From: Latilactobacillus sakei
GTDB taxonomy: Bacteria; Bacillota; Bacilli; Lactobacillales; Lactobacillaceae
NCBI GenBank assembly: GCA_002953655.1
Contig: CP025839.1
Location: forward strand, 1 to 64,000
Reading direction: 5' to 3'
Length of the DNA: 64,000 bases
Positions 1-12,528 of the stretch are shown piece after piece. The notes beneath the pieces are model-generated. The model made no database searches. It saw only the letters and a list, made by a program, of their open reading frames with translations, and had not been told where the DNA came from. Numbering within the stretch: the first letter of the stretch is position 1; each line of letters begins with the position of its first letter. The position numbers and the translations under genes were made by a program.

Positions 1-1347
1 ATGCCTGATCTTCAGGAACTTTGGAATTATCTGCAAGAAAAATTCCAAACCGATCTAACCACGGTTGGCTTTAACGCTTGGATTAAAACCGCTAAGCCGC
101 TTGCTTTTAGAGCTAACGAACTACTAATTGAAGTGCCTTCTGTCTTGCACAAAGAATACTGGGAAAATAATTTGGCGACTAAAGTCGTTGAAGGGGCCTA
201 TGAGTTTGCGGAAATCGAGCTGACCCCTATTTTTGTGTTACCTGGTGAATCTGACAACCTAACACCGCTTGAACCAGAAGAAGAACACGTCTTAACGAAG
301 GCTGAAACGCCAACCTTTTTACGCGAAACGCATTTAAATAGTAAATATACATTTGATACGTTTGTCACTGGGAAAGGTAATCAAATGGCCCATGCTGCGG
401 CCTTGGTGGTTTCCGAAGAACCTGGTGTCTTATACAATCCCCTCTTCTTATATGGTGGGGTCGGTTTAGGTAAAACCCATTTGATGCAGGCAATTGGTCA
501 CCAATTACTCGAATCAAAACCCGAAACAAACGTTAAATACGTGACGAGTGAGGCTTTTGCCAACGATTTTATCAATTCGATTCAAACAAAGAATCAAGAG
601 AAATTTAGACAAGAATACCGCAATGTCGACCTTTTATTAGTGGATGATATTCAATTTTTCGCTGATAAAGAAGGGACACAGGAAGAATTCTTCCATACGT
701 TTAATGATCTCTATAATGATAAAAAACAAATTGTGTTGACCTCTGATCGCCTCCCAAACGAGATTCCCAAGCTGCAAGAACGCTTAGTTTCTCGGTTTAA
801 ATGGGGGTTACCAGTCGATATCACGCCACCTGATCTTGAGACACGAATTGCGATTTTAAGAAATAAAGCCGATGCAGAACATCTGGAAATTCCAGAAGAT
901 ACGCTCAGTTATATTGCTGGCCAAATCGATTCCAACGTCCGGGAATTAGAAGGGGCACTCGTCCGGGTCCAAGCCTACGCAACAATGCAAAACGCCGAGA
1001 TTACCACCAGTCTAGCCGCTGATGCACTCAAAGGCTTGAAACTCAACGGTAAATCTAGTCAGCTTTCGATTGCCAAGATTCAATCGGTCGTTGCTAAGTA
1101 TTACAGTTTAACCGTTGCCGATCTTAAGGGCCGTAAGCGGGTCAAAGAGATTGTCTTACCGCGCCAAATCGCAATGTACCTTGCCCGCGAGATGACCGAC
1201 AGCTCTTTACCTAAAATCGGCCAAGAATTTGGTGGAAAAGATCATACAACCGTTATGCACGCTCATGAACGAATTAGTCAAAGTTTGACAACCGATCAAA
1301 ATCTAAAAGATGCTATTTTGGATTTAAAGAACACGATGAAATCTTAA
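1..1347 (+). CDS. dnaA: Chromosomal replication initiator DnaA
   Basis: DnaA is the AAA+ ATPase that binds oriC boxes and opens the duplex. The 448-residue protein has the full family layout: an N-terminal interaction domain (about 1-85), a short acidic linker, an AAA+ domain with Walker [10 protein letters not shown] at 152-160 and Walker B LLLVDD at 211-216, and a C-terminal helix-turn-helix with the box-binding signature [10 protein letters not shown] at 411-420. It starts at base 1, so its promoter lies outside the window. The origin follows directly and dnaN comes next, the usual Firmicutes arrangement. Confidence 0.98.
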   Translation: MPDLQELWNYLQEKFQTDLTTVGFNAWIKTAKPLAFRANELLIEVPSVLHKEYWENNLATKVVEGAYEFAEIELTPIFVLPGESDNLTPLEPEEEHVLTKAETPTFLRETHLNSKYTFDTFVTGKGNQMAHAAALVVSEEPGVLYNPLFLYGGVGLGKTHLMQAIGHQLLESKPETNVKYVTSEAFANDFINSIQTKNQEKFRQEYRNVDLLLVDDIQFFADKEGTQEEFFHTFNDLYNDKKQIVLTSDRLPNEIPKLQERLVSRFKWGLPVDITPPDLETRIAILRNKADAEHLEIPEDTLSYIAGQIDSNVRELEGALVRVQAYATMQNAEITTSLAADALKGLKLNGKSSQLSIAKIQSVVAKYYSLTVADLKGRKRVKEIVLPRQIAMYLAREMTDSSLPKIGQEFGGKDHTTVMHAHERISQSLTTDQNLKDAILDLKNTMKS

Positions 1348-1526
1348 AAATGGGTTGTGGATAAAGCCAGCAGTTATCCTAAGGATTCCCCACATTTTAT
1401 CCACAGGTGGAAAACTATGAGATTCTTAGCTTTTATTACTTATCCACAGGTTCCACAGGCCCTACTACTATTACTTTAAAATCTTTTAATATATATATAT
1501 AATATTCATCCTCGGAGGTAGCACCT
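1348..1526. other. oriC: Replication origin oriC (dnaA-dnaN intergenic)
   Basis: The dnaA-dnaN spacer holds three exact DnaA boxes (TTATCCACA) at 1356-1364 (minus), 1397-1405 (plus) and 1440-1448 (plus). A weaker box ends in TTCCACA at 1449-1457, directly next to the third. These are followed by a short GC-rich step (1458-1462), a run of CTA-type triplets at 1462-1476 and an AT tract at 1477-1506 with (AT)n at 1489-1500. The order boxes, GC step, triplets, AT tract is that of the unwinding region known from Bacillus subtilis incC. The last part also contains the dnaN leader. Identification as oriC rests on this architecture and on the dnaA/dnaN context. Confidence 0.93.
1462..1476 (+). other. 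DnaA-trio element of the unwinding region
   Basis: Five consecutive triplets CTA CTA CTA TTA CTT start 5 bases after the weak DnaA box ending at 1457. Read 3' to 5' on the other strand they are GAT GAT GAT AAT GAA, the DnaA-trio pattern on which DnaA forms a filament on single-stranded DNA. The AT tract follows at once. Confidence 0.8.
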
Positions 1527-2666
1527 ATGAAATTTTCAATTAACCGCGCCCTATTTATCAAAACACTCAACGATGTGCAACGGGCCATTTCAGCTAAAAC
1601 AACGATTCCAATCCTAACCGGTCTTAAACTGGTCCTATCGCAAGAAGGCTTGACGTTAACCGGTAGTGATGCCGATATCTCCATTGAAGCCACTTTGTCA
1701 GCCACAGATGAAAAAAATCAATTAGTTGTCGAAGAAGTTGGCGAAATTGTATTACCAGCACGTTTCTTTAGTGAAATTGTTAAAAAATTACCTGAAGATC
1801 AAATGCGAATTACAGTTGGAAATAATTTCCAAACAACGATTCGCTCCGGTAAATCAGAATTTACCATCAATGGTTTAGATGCTAATAGTTATCCACACCT
1901 TCCTGAAATTGCAGGTCAAAATACCTTTAGTATCAGCACCGATGTTTTGAAACAACTCATTCACCAAACCGTCATTGCGGTTTCTAATCAAGAAAGTCGC
2001 CCAATCTTGACTGGGGTGCACTTGGTCTTAGCCAATGGCGAAATGTTAGCTGTTGCGACAGATAGCCATCGTTTAGCCCAACGGAAACTAACAGTTGCCC
2101 TTCCAAGCGATGCCAATTACGACGTCATCATTCCTGGTAAGAGTTTGGTAGAACTTTCAAGAACGCTTGCAGATGATGCTGAAGACGTTGAAATTCGGAT
2201 TGCTGAAAACCAAGTCCTCTTCAAAGCTGGCAACTTAGCCTTTTATTCACGCTTGTTAGAAGGTAACTATCCTGATACAGCGCGCTTAATTCCAACTTCA
2301 TCAAGTACCCAAATCGAATTCAACGCGCCAGTCTTATTGGCCGCTATCGAACGGGCGTCATTGTTATCCCACGAAAGTCGCAACAACGTTGTCCGTTTAA
2401 CGCTCGATACAGAGGCGAACACCGCGATTATCTATGGTAATTCACCAGATGTGGGGAATGTTGAAGAAGCGCTTCAATTTGAAAACCTCACGGGTGAATC
2501 GCTTGAAATTTCATTTAACCCAGATTATATGAAGGATGCTTTACGGTCATTTGGCCAAACAACAATCGTGATTAACTTTACGGCTGCTTTACGACCATTT
2601 ACCTTGGTCCCAAGTGAAGATCAAGAACACTACATTCAATTGATCACACCGGTCCGGACATTCTAA
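1527..2666 (+). CDS. dnaN: DNA polymerase III beta sliding clamp
   Basis: The beta clamp encircles DNA as a dimer and tethers the replicative polymerase. The 379-residue length and three-fold domain repeat fit the family. It opens MKFSINRALFIKTLNDVQRA and ends in the conserved ITPVRTF tail that forms part of the protein-binding groove. A Shine-Dalgarno GGAGGT sits 8 bases before the ATG. It is separated from dnaA by oriC and has its own terminator, so it may be transcribed with dnaA or alone. A perfect DnaA box lies inside the coding region at 1889-1897. Confidence 0.98.
   Translation: MKFSINRALFIKTLNDVQRAISAKTTIPILTGLKLVLSQEGLTLTGSDADISIEATLSATDEKNQLVVEEVGEIVLPARFFSEIVKKLPEDQMRITVGNNFQTTIRSGKSEFTINGLDANSYPHLPEIAGQNTFSISTDVLKQLIHQTVIAVSNQESRPILTGVHLVLANGEMLAVATDSHRLAQRKLTVALPSDANYDVIIPGKSLVELSRTLADDAEDVEIRIAENQVLFKAGNLAFYSRLLEGNYPDTARLIPTSSSTQIEFNAPVLLAAIERASLLSHESRNNVVRLTLDTEANTAIIYGNSPDVGNVEEALQFENLTGESLEISFNPDYMKDALRSFGQTTIVINFTAALRPFTLVPSEDQEHYIQLITPVRTF
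1889..1897 (+). other. Perfect DnaA box inside dnaN
   Basis: TTATCCACA, the strict DnaA-box consensus, occurs once in the dnaN coding region about 360 bp beyond the AT tract. It may be a chance match or an auxiliary site for DnaA. Confidence 0.5.
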
Positions 2667-2682
2667 AATTAAATAACAATTC

Positions 2683-2711
2683 AAAAACGCCTCGATGAGA
2701 GGCGTTTTTTT
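2683..2711 (+). terminator. Terminator after dnaN
   Basis: An AACGCCTC / GAGGCGTT stem with a 5-base loop is followed by a run of seven T, directly downstream of the dnaN stop. Confidence 0.9.
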
Positions 2712-2817
2712 GTGGACTAGAATTAAAATAAATTCGGTTACAGCGGTTTAAGATATTTCTAGTAGGAGAGGGGTAATTTTGTTAAAAACGCTGAGAAAGC
2801 ATTTTAACCATGTTTAT

Positions 2818-2846
2818 TTGTTTTTAGCGCTAAAAAAGTCTATAAT
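2818..2846 (+). promoter_or_regulatory. Promoter of the yaaA-recF-gyrBA operon, with palindrome
   Basis: TTGTTT (2818-2823), a 17-base spacer and TATAAT (2841-2846) form a sigma-A promoter 63 bp before yaaA. A perfect 16-base palindrome TTTTTAGCGCTAAAAA (2821-2836) overlaps the -35 and fills the spacer. That is a position where a bound protein would block polymerase. Confidence 0.7.
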
Positions 2847-2908
2847 TACTAGGTATAACGGATCGTTATTTTACCAGTAATTAATATCGTTAAGAATGGT
2901 GGGTTAAT

Positions 2909-3136
2909 ATGACACAAGAAATTAAACTTGAGGCTGAATTCGTCACATTAGGACAACTCCTAAAAGAAGCCGGCATTATTGAAACAGGTGGCAAAGCCAA
3001 ATGGTTCCTAAGAGAAAATACGGTTTTAGTCAACGGCGAACCTGATGACCGACGTGGCCGGAAGTTATATCCAGAGGATGTCATTGAAGTCCCCGATAAC
3101 GGCCAATTCATCGTTAAACAACAAGAAAGATTGTAG
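2909..3136 (+). CDS. yaaA: S4-domain RNA-binding protein YaaA
   Basis: This is a 75-residue S4-like protein, the small RNA-binding fold that sits between dnaN and recF in Firmicutes. Conserved features are the N-terminal EFVTLGQLLKEAGIIETGG and the central WFLRENTVLVNGE followed by RRGRKLYPED, which make the S4 alpha-L hairpin. Its role is not firmly known; RNA or ribosome binding is inferred from the fold. The gene is only 6 bp upstream of recF, so the two are surely co-transcribed. The start follows a GGTGG Shine-Dalgarno. Confidence 0.93.
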   Translation: MTQEIKLEAEFVTLGQLLKEAGIIETGGKAKWFLRENTVLVNGEPDDRRGRKLYPEDVIEVPDNGQFIVKQQERL

Positions 3137-3142
3137 GTAGCC

Positions 3143-4270
3143 ATGTATCTAAGCGAACTGCAGCTGAATCATTATCGTAATTATGAATCAGTTGATGTGC
3201 ACTTTTCACCGGATACGAACGTCTTGATTGGTGAAAATGCGCAGGGGAAAACGAACTTACTAGAAGCAATCTACGTTTTAGCCTTGGCCCGCTCACATCG
3301 CACGAATACGGATCGTGAATTAATTCAATGGCATGAAGACTTCGCTAAAATTACCGGGCTGGTCCAGCGTGCGGCAGGGAAAACCCCGCTAGAGCTTGTT
3401 TTAAGCCAAAAAGGTAAAAAGGCGAAGGTCAATCATTTAGAACAGGCCAAATTATCACAATATATTGGTCAGCTAAACGTTGTGTTATTTGCACCGGAGG
3501 ATTTAAACATCGTTAAAGGGTCGCCTGCTGTGAGACGGCATTTCATTGATATGGAATTTGGGCAGATGAGTAGCAAGTATCTCTATAATATTTCGCAATA
3601 CAAATCAATTCTGAAACAACGTAATCAATATCTAAAACAGCTCCAACGGCGCCAAGCCAAGGACCTTGTTTATTTAGGTGTTTTATCTGATCAATTAGCG
3701 GCTTACGGGGCGGAAGTGACCGTGGCCCGGCGCCAGTTTCTCCAACAAATGGAAAAATGGGCCCAAAAATTGCACCAGGAGATTACCAAGGATCGGGAAG
3801 TCTTGACGTTTAAATATCAAAGTCAAATTCCAGAAGAGCAGTTAGATCAAAGTGTCGAAGAACTCTATCAACAATTTCAAACCTTGTATGAGAAACAACA
3901 AACCCGTGAGGTTGAACAAGGCACGACGTTGATTGGACCCCACCGCGATGATGTTCAATTTTTGGTCAACGATAAGGATGTGCAGGCCTTTGGTTCCCAA
4001 GGGCAACAACGGACAACCGCGTTGAGTGTCAAATTGGCTGAAATTGACTTGATGAAGGCCCAAACCGGGGAATACCCGATTTTATTACTGGACGATGTGT
4101 TGTCGGAATTAGACGATTTACGCCAAACACATTTGTTGAAGACGTTCCAAAATAAAGTCCAAACATTTCTCACGACAACTAGTTTAGAGAATGTAAAAAA
4201 AGAAATAATTGCGACGCCGCGCGTGTTTACAGTTACTAACGGGGTCGTTACAGAAGAACAGGCAGAATAG
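3143..4270 (+). CDS. recF: DNA repair and replication protein RecF
   Basis: RecF is an SMC-like ATPase that works with RecO and RecR to load RecA at single-strand gaps and stalled forks. The 375 residues match the family. Walker A is GENAQGKTN at 30-38, the ABC-type signature lies in FGSQGQQRT, and Walker B is [14 protein letters not shown], followed by the D-loop. It lies between yaaA and gyrB in one operon, with a 36-bp gap to the gyrB start. Its own start follows the Shine-Dalgarno-like AGGTAG just after the yaaA stop. Confidence 0.97.
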   Translation: MYLSELQLNHYRNYESVDVHFSPDTNVLIGENAQGKTNLLEAIYVLALARSHRTNTDRELIQWHEDFAKITGLVQRAAGKTPLELVLSQKGKKAKVNHLEQAKLSQYIGQLNVVLFAPEDLNIVKGSPAVRRHFIDMEFGQMSSKYLYNISQYKSILKQRNQYLKQLQRRQAKDLVYLGVLSDQLAAYGAEVTVARRQFLQQMEKWAQKLHQEITKDREVLTFKYQSQIPEEQLDQSVEELYQQFQTLYEKQQTREVEQGTTLIGPHRDDVQFLVNDKDVQAFGSQGQQRTTALSVKLAEIDLMKAQTGEYPILLLDDVLSELDDLRQTHLLKTFQNKVQTFLTTTSLENVKKEIIATPRVFTVTNGVVTEEQAE

Positions 4271-4282
4271 TTGGCATAATAA

Positions 4283-6283
<2,001 letters not shown>

Positions 6284-6330
6284 AAATCTACTGATCAATG
6301 AAGACTGACTGAGAGGGGTTTAATAGATTA

Positions 6331-8904
6331 ATGGCAAACGAAAATGGCCAAGATGGTCGGATTGAAAACGTCAATTTATCTAAAACAATGCGTAAATCAT
6401 TCCTTGAATACGCAATGAGTGTCATTGTTGCCCGTGCTTTACCAGACGTTCGTGATGGTTTAAAGCCCGTACAACGCCGTATTTTATACGGGATGAGTGA
6501 ATTAGGGGTTACCCCTGAAAAACCTTATAAGAAGTCCGCCAGAATCGTTGGGGACGTTATGGGGAAGTACCATCCACATGGTGATTCAGCGATTTATGAA
6601 GCAATGGTGCGGATGGCGCAAGAATTTAGTTATCGTTACATGTTAGTTGATGGTCATGGGAACTTCGGGTCTGTCGATGGTGATGGCGCGGCTGCGATGC
6701 GTTATACCGAAGCCCGGATGAGTAAAATGGCTGTTGAAATGTTACGCGATATCAATAAAAATACAATCGATTATGTGCCTAACTATGATGAATCAGAACG
6801 CGAACCCGCTGTCTTACCAGCGCGCTTCCCGAACCTGTTAGTCAATGGGGCCACCGGGATTGCGGTCGGGATGACGACCAATATTCCACCGCATAACTTG
6901 GCTGAAGTGATCAGTGCCATCCATATTTTGATGGATAATCCTGATGCCACAACCGCTGACTTGATGGATGCTCTACCAGGACCTGACTTCCCAACTGGCG
7001 GGTTAGTAATGGGTAAATCTGGCATTCGCCATGCGTATGAATCCGGTAAAGGTACGATTACGTTGCGGGCCAAAGTCGATGTTGAAGTTAAGAAAAACGG
7101 CCGCGAACGGATTATCGTGACTGAAATTCCTTACATGGTCAACAAAGCAAAATTGGTCGAAAGAATTGCCGAATTAGCACGGGACAAGCGTCTTGAAGGG
7201 ATCACCGATTTAAACGATGAATCCGATCGTGATGGGATGCGGATTGTGATTGATGTTCGCCGTGATATGAGTGCTTCAGTGATTTTAAATAATCTCTACA
7301 AACTCACACCATTACAAACCTCATTCTCATTCAACATGGTGGCCATCGTTAACGGTGCACCAAAAGTCTTAAGCTTAAAATCAATTCTTGAACACTACTT
7401 AGTGCATCAAGAAGAAGTGATTCGTCGTCGGACTGAATTTGATTTGAAAAAGGCTGAAGCAAGAGCCCATATCTTGGCTGGTTTGCGAATTGCATTAGAT
7501 CATATCGATGCTATTATTCAAATCATTCGGAGTTCAAAGACAGGCGATACTGCGAAAGTCTTGTTAATGGAACGCTATGAGTTATCAGACAAACAAGCCC
7601 AAGCTATTTTGGATATGCGCCTCGTTCGTTTAACCGGTTTGGAACGTGACAAAGTTGAAAATGAATACAATAATTTGATGGCGTTGATCACTGATTTGAA
7701 AGATATCTTAGCCAAACCAGAACGGATTAAGAAAATTATTTATGATGAATTGTTAGAAATTCAAAGTAAATTTGGCGACAAACGTCGGACTGAATTATTG
7801 GTCGGCGAAGTCCTCAGTATCGAAGATGAAGACTTAATCGAAGAAGAAGACGTCGTGATTGCCTTAACGCATAATGGCTACATCAAACGCTTGCCAGCGA
7901 GTGAATTTAAAGTTCAAAATCGTGGCGGCCGTGGGATTCAAGGGATGGGTGTCCACGATGATGATTTCATCGAACATTTAATCTCAACTTCAACGCATGA
8001 AGTGCTGCTCTTCTTTACCAACACTGGGAAAGTCTACCGCGCTAAAGGGTATGAAATTCCCGAATACGGTCGCACAGCTAAAGGGATTCCAATTATTAAT
8101 CTCTTAGGGATTAATTCGGATGAACGTGTTCAAACCGTGGTTAATATCGGTAAGGAAGTCAAGCCTGAACAAGCCTTGTTCTTCATTACCCGCTTAGGGA
8201 CGGTTAAACGGACGGCCGTTGGCGAATTCGCCAATATCCGGAGCAATGGTCTAAAAGCATTGACCTTGCATGAAGATGATGAGTTGAGCAACGTCTTAAT
8301 GACTGATGGGCAACAAAACATCTTTATCGGGACGCATAATGGTTACGCTGTTTCCTTCAGCGAAACAGCCGTGCGTTCAATGGGCCGGACAGCAGCCGGC
8401 GTTCGTGGGATTCGTTTACGCGAAGGCGACTATGTGGTTGGTTCTGACTTATTGATTCCGGGCCAAGAAATTTTAGTGATTTCTGAAAAAGGTTACGGGA
8501 AACGAACAGCCGTTAGCGATTACCCAATCAAGGGTCGTGGTGGTAAAGGGATTAAGACTGCCAATATCACTGAAAAGAATGGCCCATTAGCCGGGATTGC
8601 AGCAGTAACCGGTGAAGAAGACATTCTCTTGATTACTGATACCGGCGTCTTGATTCGTTTCAAGGTGGCTAACGTGTCACAAACTGGTCGGGCAACACTT
8701 GGTGTGCGCTTGATCCGCGTGGATGATGAAGCCAAGGTGGCAACCATGGCCAAAGTCGAAGCTGAACCAGATGAACCTGACACACAAAATGCAACGACTG
8801 AACCAACAGTGCCAACTGAAAACGTGACGGACGCTGGCTTAGCACAAGTTGATGATTTATTAGCCCGTGCTGAAGCGGATCAAAACGAACCAAATAACGA
8901 CTAA
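6331..8904 (+). CDS. gyrA: DNA gyrase subunit A
   Basis: GyrA breaks and rejoins DNA through a tyrosyl linkage. The catalytic Tyr is Y125 in [11 protein letters not shown]. The quinolone-determining region reads [10 protein letters not shown] at 81-90, with Ser86 and Glu90 in the positions of E. coli Ser83 and Asp87, so no classical resistance change is seen. The C-terminal half has six beta-pinwheel blades, with the GyrA box as RGGRGIQGM (about 531-539). A long acidic, low-complexity tail (after about residue 810) is typical of lactobacilli. It follows gyrB by 47 bp. Confidence 0.98.
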   Translation: MANENGQDGRIENVNLSKTMRKSFLEYAMSVIVARALPDVRDGLKPVQRRILYGMSELGVTPEKPYKKSARIVGDVMGKYHPHGDSAIYEAMVRMAQEFSYRYMLVDGHGNFGSVDGDGAAAMRYTEARMSKMAVEMLRDINKNTIDYVPNYDESEREPAVLPARFPNLLVNGATGIAVGMTTNIPPHNLAEVISAIHILMDNPDATTADLMDALPGPDFPTGGLVMGKSGIRHAYESGKGTITLRAKVDVEVKKNGRERIIVTEIPYMVNKAKLVERIAELARDKRLEGITDLNDESDRDGMRIVIDVRRDMSASVILNNLYKLTPLQTSFSFNMVAIVNGAPKVLSLKSILEHYLVHQEEVIRRRTEFDLKKAEARAHILAGLRIALDHIDAIIQIIRSSKTGDTAKVLLMERYELSDKQAQAILDMRLVRLTGLERDKVENEYNNLMALITDLKDILAKPERIKKIIYDELLEIQSKFGDKRRTELLVGEVLSIEDEDLIEEEDVVIALTHNGYIKRLPASEFKVQNRGGRGIQGMGVHDDDFIEHLISTSTHEVLLFFTNTGKVYRAKGYEIPEYGRTAKGIPIINLLGINSDERVQTVVNIGKEVKPEQALFFITRLGTVKRTAVGEFANIRSNGLKALTLHEDDELSNVLMTDGQQNIFIGTHNGYAVSFSETAVRSMGRTAAGVRGIRLREGDYVVGSDLLIPGQEILVISEKGYGKRTAVSDYPIKGRGGKGIKTANITEKNGPLAGIAAVTGEEDILLITDTGVLIRFKVANVSQTGRATLGVRLIRVDDEAKVATMAKVEAEPDEPDTQNATTEPTVPTENVTDAGLAQVDDLLARAEADQNEPNND

Positions 8905-8915
8905 TTTAAAAAAAT

Positions 8916-8981
8916 AAAAATCGTTTTTGCGTAATTACACTTGTAAGGATTAACAAGCGTGTTAGCAAAAACGATTTTTTT
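8916..8981 (+). terminator. Long hairpin terminator after gyrA
   Basis: AAAAATCGTTTTTGC at 8916-8930 pairs with GCAAAAACGATTTTT at 8965-8979, ending in a T run. The roughly 34-base loop can itself pair imperfectly. This ends the yaaA-recF-gyrB-gyrA operon. Confidence 0.85.
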
Positions 8982-9034
8982 AAGTTTGTATTTACGTGCT
9001 ATTTATGATAGACTTTTATCTTGTGAGTATCTGT

Positions 9035-9112
9035 GATTTAGGCACAGGGTCTAAATCGTGAGGCTAATAGTCATATTAGTCAGTTACTCCTTGTTCTTAC
9101 ACAGGTAAGAAC
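9035..9112 (+). promoter_or_regulatory. Structured leader of rpsF-ssb-rpsR (three hairpins)
   Basis: The 130-base region before rpsF holds three successive hairpins: GATTTAG/CTAAATC (9035-9057), CTAATA/TATTAG (9064-9079) and GTTCTTAC/GTAAGAAC (9093-9112). A TATGAT -10 box lies at 9004-9009, but no convincing -35 was found. A structured RNA that binds the S6-S18 complex is known ahead of rpsF in many bacteria. Here the location and structure fit, but I could not match its consensus base by base. Confidence 0.5.
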
Positions 9113-9139
9113 CTAAAGTCCATAAGGAGGTGAACAGTC

Positions 9140-9436
9140 ATGGCTCAATCAAAATACGAAGTTACTTATATCATCTCAACAACACTTGATGAAGAAAGTA
9201 AAACAGCCCTTGTCAACCGTTTCGACGGCATCTTAAAAGACAACGGTGCTGAAGTGGTTGATTCAAAAGACTGGTCAAAACGTCGTTTAGCTTATGAAAT
9301 CAACAATCAACACGAAGGCATTTACCATATCGTAAATGTTTTAGCTGATAATGATGAAGCTTTAAACGAATTTGATCGTCTAGCTAAGATTGATGGCGCA
9401 ATTTTACGTCATATGATCGTTAAACGCGAAGACTAA
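9140..9436 (+). CDS. rpsF: 30S ribosomal protein S6
   Basis: S6 is a 98-residue platform protein of the small subunit that binds with S18. It begins [20 protein letters not shown] and contains the family motif [11 protein letters not shown] near residue 42. It has a strong AAGGAGGTGA Shine-Dalgarno. It is first in the rpsF-ssb-rpsR operon, the standard bacterial grouping, which couples ribosome assembly proteins to single-strand binding protein. Confidence 0.98.
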
Positions 9437-9474
9437 TTTTGAATTGTAATATTGAATAGAGGGGAGCTGACAGA

Positions 9475-9987
9475 ATGATTAATCGAGTTGTACTCGTTGG
9501 TCGGCTAACACGCGATGTTGACTTACGTTACACTTCTAGTGGTGCTGCAGTTGGGACTTTCTCAATGGCAGTTAACCGGCAATTCACGAACGCTAATGGT
9601 GATCGTGAAGCGGACTTTATTAATTGTGTCATTTGGCGTAAATCAGCGGAAAATTTCGCTAACTTTACTAAAAAGGGCTCATTAGTAGGGGTTGATGGCC
9701 GTCTACAAACTAGAAATTATGAAAATCAACAAGGTCAACGGGTTTACGTGACTGAAGTGGTTGTCGATAATTTCTCATTGTTAGAATCACGGACAACAAC
9801 AGAGCAACGGCAAGGTGATGGCGCAAGTCAGAACTTTAATAGTAATCAAAGCAATGGTAGCCAACAATCTGGATTTACCAGCCCTCAACAAACGGGTAAC
9901 GCACCAGCTGCAAATAACACTCAAGCCGATCCATTTGCAAATAATGGTCAAGCGATTGATATTTCGGATGATGACTTACCTTTCTAA
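9475..9987 (+). CDS. ssb: Single-stranded DNA-binding protein
   Basis: SSB coats single-stranded DNA during replication and repair and recruits partner enzymes. The OB fold fills residues 1-105 (start [14 protein letters not shown], then [17 protein letters not shown]). It is followed by a Gln/Asn-rich flexible linker and the acidic tip DISDDDLPF, the docking peptide for partner proteins. The 170-residue length is normal. It sits between rpsF and rpsR in one operon. A second reading frame that overlaps the linker is a compositional shadow. Confidence 0.98.
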   Translation: MINRVVLVGRLTRDVDLRYTSSGAAVGTFSMAVNRQFTNANGDREADFINCVIWRKSAENFANFTKKGSLVGVDGRLQTRNYENQQGQRVYVTEVVVDNFSLLESRTTTEQRQGDGASQNFNSNQSNGSQQSGFTSPQQTGNAPAANNTQADPFANNGQAIDISDDDLPF

Positions 9988-10017
9988 AATAAACTGTTTT
10001 GGAAGGAGGAACTTTCA

Positions 10018-10257
10018 ATGGCTCAACAAAGAAGAGGCGGCAACCGTCGTCGTCGTAAGGTTGATTTTATCGCTGCTAACCACATCGAATATATCGACTA
10101 CAAAGACACTGATTTATTGAAACGTTTTATCTCAGAACGTGGTAAGATTTTACCTCGTCGGGTATCTGGTACAAGTGCTAAGAACCAACGTCGTTTGACA
10201 ATTGCAATCAAACGCGCACGGATCATGGGCTTATTACCATTCGTTACAGAAGACTAA
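10018..10257 (+). CDS. rpsR: 30S ribosomal protein S18
   Basis: S18 is a 79-residue basic protein that binds the platform together with S6. The basic N-terminus [16 protein letters not shown] is followed by the core [21 protein letters not shown] and the C-terminal [18 protein letters not shown], all characteristic. It has a GGAAGGAGGA Shine-Dalgarno and is the last gene before a strong terminator. Confidence 0.98.
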   Translation: MAQQRRGGNRRRRKVDFIAANHIEYIDYKDTDLLKRFISERGKILPRRVSGTSAKNQRRLTIAIKRARIMGLLPFVTED

Positions 10258-10270
10258 AAATTAATTTTAG

Positions 10271-10307
10271 AGTCATCAACCAAGTTCACTTGGTTGGTGG
10301 CTTTTTT
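10271..10307 (+). terminator. Terminator after rpsR
   Basis: A 14-bp stem, AGTCATCAACCAAG against CTTGGTTGGTGGCT with a four-base loop and two G-U pairs, is followed by a T run. Confidence 0.92.
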
Positions 10308-10474
10308 AGTTTCCAAGAGGCGAACATGGGATTAAATTGCGGGCTGAGAGCGGTTTTTAATCGGCATTTGTGCTAGAATGAAGTATGATTCTTTAAGATT
10401 TAGTAAAGAACCAAGTTGTTCAAATCAAGATGTACTGCCTAAAATACTTGTTTCTTTAGAGTTAAGGAGTTTAC

Positions 10475-12508
10475 ATGAAAAATAAAATTAAGCAATTAAA
10501 ATTACCGCAGTTTTTAGATGATGCGCGCTTGCGGACAGTAGCCCTAGTCTTGTTGGGACTCACTGTTGTCAGCCTGATTTTTGCAGCGATGTTAAATTGG
10601 CTGATCGCTTTGATTTTGTTCGTACTCTTAATTGGGACTTTAATCACCGTCTTATACGCGATTGAGACGGTCACGGAAAATACTGCCAAGTATGTCTCAG
10701 ATTTGTCCTACCGGATTAAACGGGGCGAACAAGAGGCTTTAATTAAGATGCCCATCGGAATTTTGCTTTATAATGAAAAAGGTGAAATTCAATGGACTAA
10801 TCCATTTTTGCAACAGTATTTAGGTAATAAGGAAGTACTGGGCAAGACAATTAAAGAAGTCGATCCAGAATTGGCTGAGTTAGTTGTTCAAAATGAAGAT
10901 TCCAATGAAACCAAGCTGGTTCATTGGGGCGATAACCAATTCCAGATTATCATCCAAGAAAGTATCGGGGTGGTTTACCTCCTCGATATCACGCGTTATG
11001 CAGCGATTGAAGATCGTTATGAAGACGAACAAGTTGCAATCGGCCAAGTCTTTTTAGATAATTATGACGAAATCACTCAAACAATGGATGATCAGGCTAT
11101 TTCTAATCTGAATAATTATGTTACTAACGAACTATCTCGTTGGGCTAATCAGTTCCAGATGTTCTTAAAACGGGTTGATGACGATCATTTCTTCGTCCTC
11201 GCCTACGCCAAGTCGCTCCACGCGGCTGAAAAAGAGAAGTTTAAGATTCTCGATGAGATCCGTGAAGAAACTTCAAAACAAAACTTCCCGTTAACCTTGA
11301 GTGTTGGCTTTGCCTATGGGGAATCTGATTTAGCCGTTTTAGCAACGACTTCTCAGAGTAATCTAGACTTAGCCCTGGGCCGTGGCGGTGATCAGGTGGT
11401 CGTTAAGGCCAACGATGGTCAAGCCCGGTTCTACGGTGGTAAAACCAACCCGATGGAAAAACGGACCCGCGTGCGTGCACGCATGATTTCGCAAGCCTTG
11501 CAGGAAGTTTTCAAGCAGGTCGATTCAATCTTTGTCATGGGGCATATTCGGCCTGATATGGATGCACTCGGTGCGTCCTTTGGGATTCGCCGGATTGCTG
11601 AAATGAATGGCAAGAAGTGTTATGTCGTGGTTGATCAAAATAATATTCACACCGATATTCAACGCTTGTTGGAAGAAGTTAAAGGCTATCCGGAAATTGC
11701 GGTCGAAGTGCTTTCTCCTGAAGAAGCAGTGGAAAAAGCAACAGCTAATAGCTTATTAGTAATGGTCGATCATTCTAAACCATCAATTACGATGGCACCT
11801 AAATTGTATGAGAAATTAGCGCAGCGGACGATTGTGCTTGATCACCATCGTCGTGGCGAAGAGTTCCCAGAAAACCCAATGTTGGTTTATATCGAACCCT
11901 ACGCTTCTTCAACGTGTGAGTTAGTGACGGAAATGTTTGAATACCAACCACAAAACGTGGCCAATATTAATAAGTTTGAAGCAACCACGATGTTAGCCGG
12001 GATTACGGTTGATACGCAGTCGTTTTCAATGCGGACCGGGACGCGGACGTTTGATGCCGCTAGTTATTTGCGGTCTGTCGGGGCGGACGCATCAATGGTC
12101 CAACATCTGTTAAAAGAAAACGTCGATAATTATATTCAAAAGAATCATTTGATTGAAACCATTGAAATGGTTGAGGACAATATGGCATTATGTATGGGGG
12201 AAGACAATCGCAGTTATGATCCCGTTATTGCAGCCCAAGCAGCCGATACCCTCTTGTCGTTATCCGGCATTGAAGCGGCCTTCGTTATTGTGAAACGCCC
12301 AGACGGCATGATTGCCATCTCGGCCCGTAGTTTAGGGGACGTCAATGTTCAAGTGATTATGGAAAAATTGGGTGGCGGTGGTCATTTATCTAACGCAGCA
12401 ACCCAATTGAAGGATGCGACGGTTTCAGAAGCCAAAGCTAAGTTATTAGCCGTTCTGGCCGAATTATTCGATCCAGAAGAAGCGGAAGAAAACGCAACTA
12501 ACGATTAA
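10475..12508 (+). CDS. gdpP: Cyclic-di-AMP phosphodiesterase GdpP
   Basis: GdpP is a membrane enzyme that degrades c-di-AMP and so sets cell-wall and potassium homeostasis. The 677 residues show two transmembrane helices (about 22-60), a PAS-like domain (about 85-150) and a degenerate GGDEF domain (about 170-305). The DHH/DHHA1 catalytic part follows, with GHIRPDMDA at 356-364, DHH at 456-458 and the late motif [10 protein letters not shown]. Position upstream of rplI is conserved in Firmicutes. The stop is 20 bp from the rplI start. Confidence 0.96.
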   Translation: MKNKIKQLKLPQFLDDARLRTVALVLLGLTVVSLIFAAMLNWLIALILFVLLIGTLITVLYAIETVTENTAKYVSDLSYRIKRGEQEALIKMPIGILLYNEKGEIQWTNPFLQQYLGNKEVLGKTIKEVDPELAELVVQNEDSNETKLVHWGDNQFQIIIQESIGVVYLLDITRYAAIEDRYEDEQVAIGQVFLDNYDEITQTMDDQAISNLNNYVTNELSRWANQFQMFLKRVDDDHFFVLAYAKSLHAAEKEKFKILDEIREETSKQNFPLTLSVGFAYGESDLAVLATTSQSNLDLALGRGGDQVVVKANDGQARFYGGKTNPMEKRTRVRARMISQALQEVFKQVDSIFVMGHIRPDMDALGASFGIRRIAEMNGKKCYVVVDQNNIHTDIQRLLEEVKGYPEIAVEVLSPEEAVEKATANSLLVMVDHSKPSITMAPKLYEKLAQRTIVLDHHRRGEEFPENPMLVYIEPYASSTCELVTEMFEYQPQNVANINKFEATTMLAGITVDTQSFSMRTGTRTFDAASYLRSVGADASMVQHLLKENVDNYIQKNHLIETIEMVEDNMALCMGEDNRSYDPVIAAQAADTLLSLSGIEAAFVIVKRPDGMIAISARSLGDVNVQVIMEKLGGGGHLSNAATQLKDATVSEAKAKLLAVLAELFDPEEAEENATND

Positions 12509-12528
12509 TTAAAAAGGTGGTAAACGTA

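Noticed and set aside
9815-10120. 101-codon frame overlapping ssb and rpsR
   Set aside because: It arises from the low-complexity SSB linker and lacks any signal of its own.
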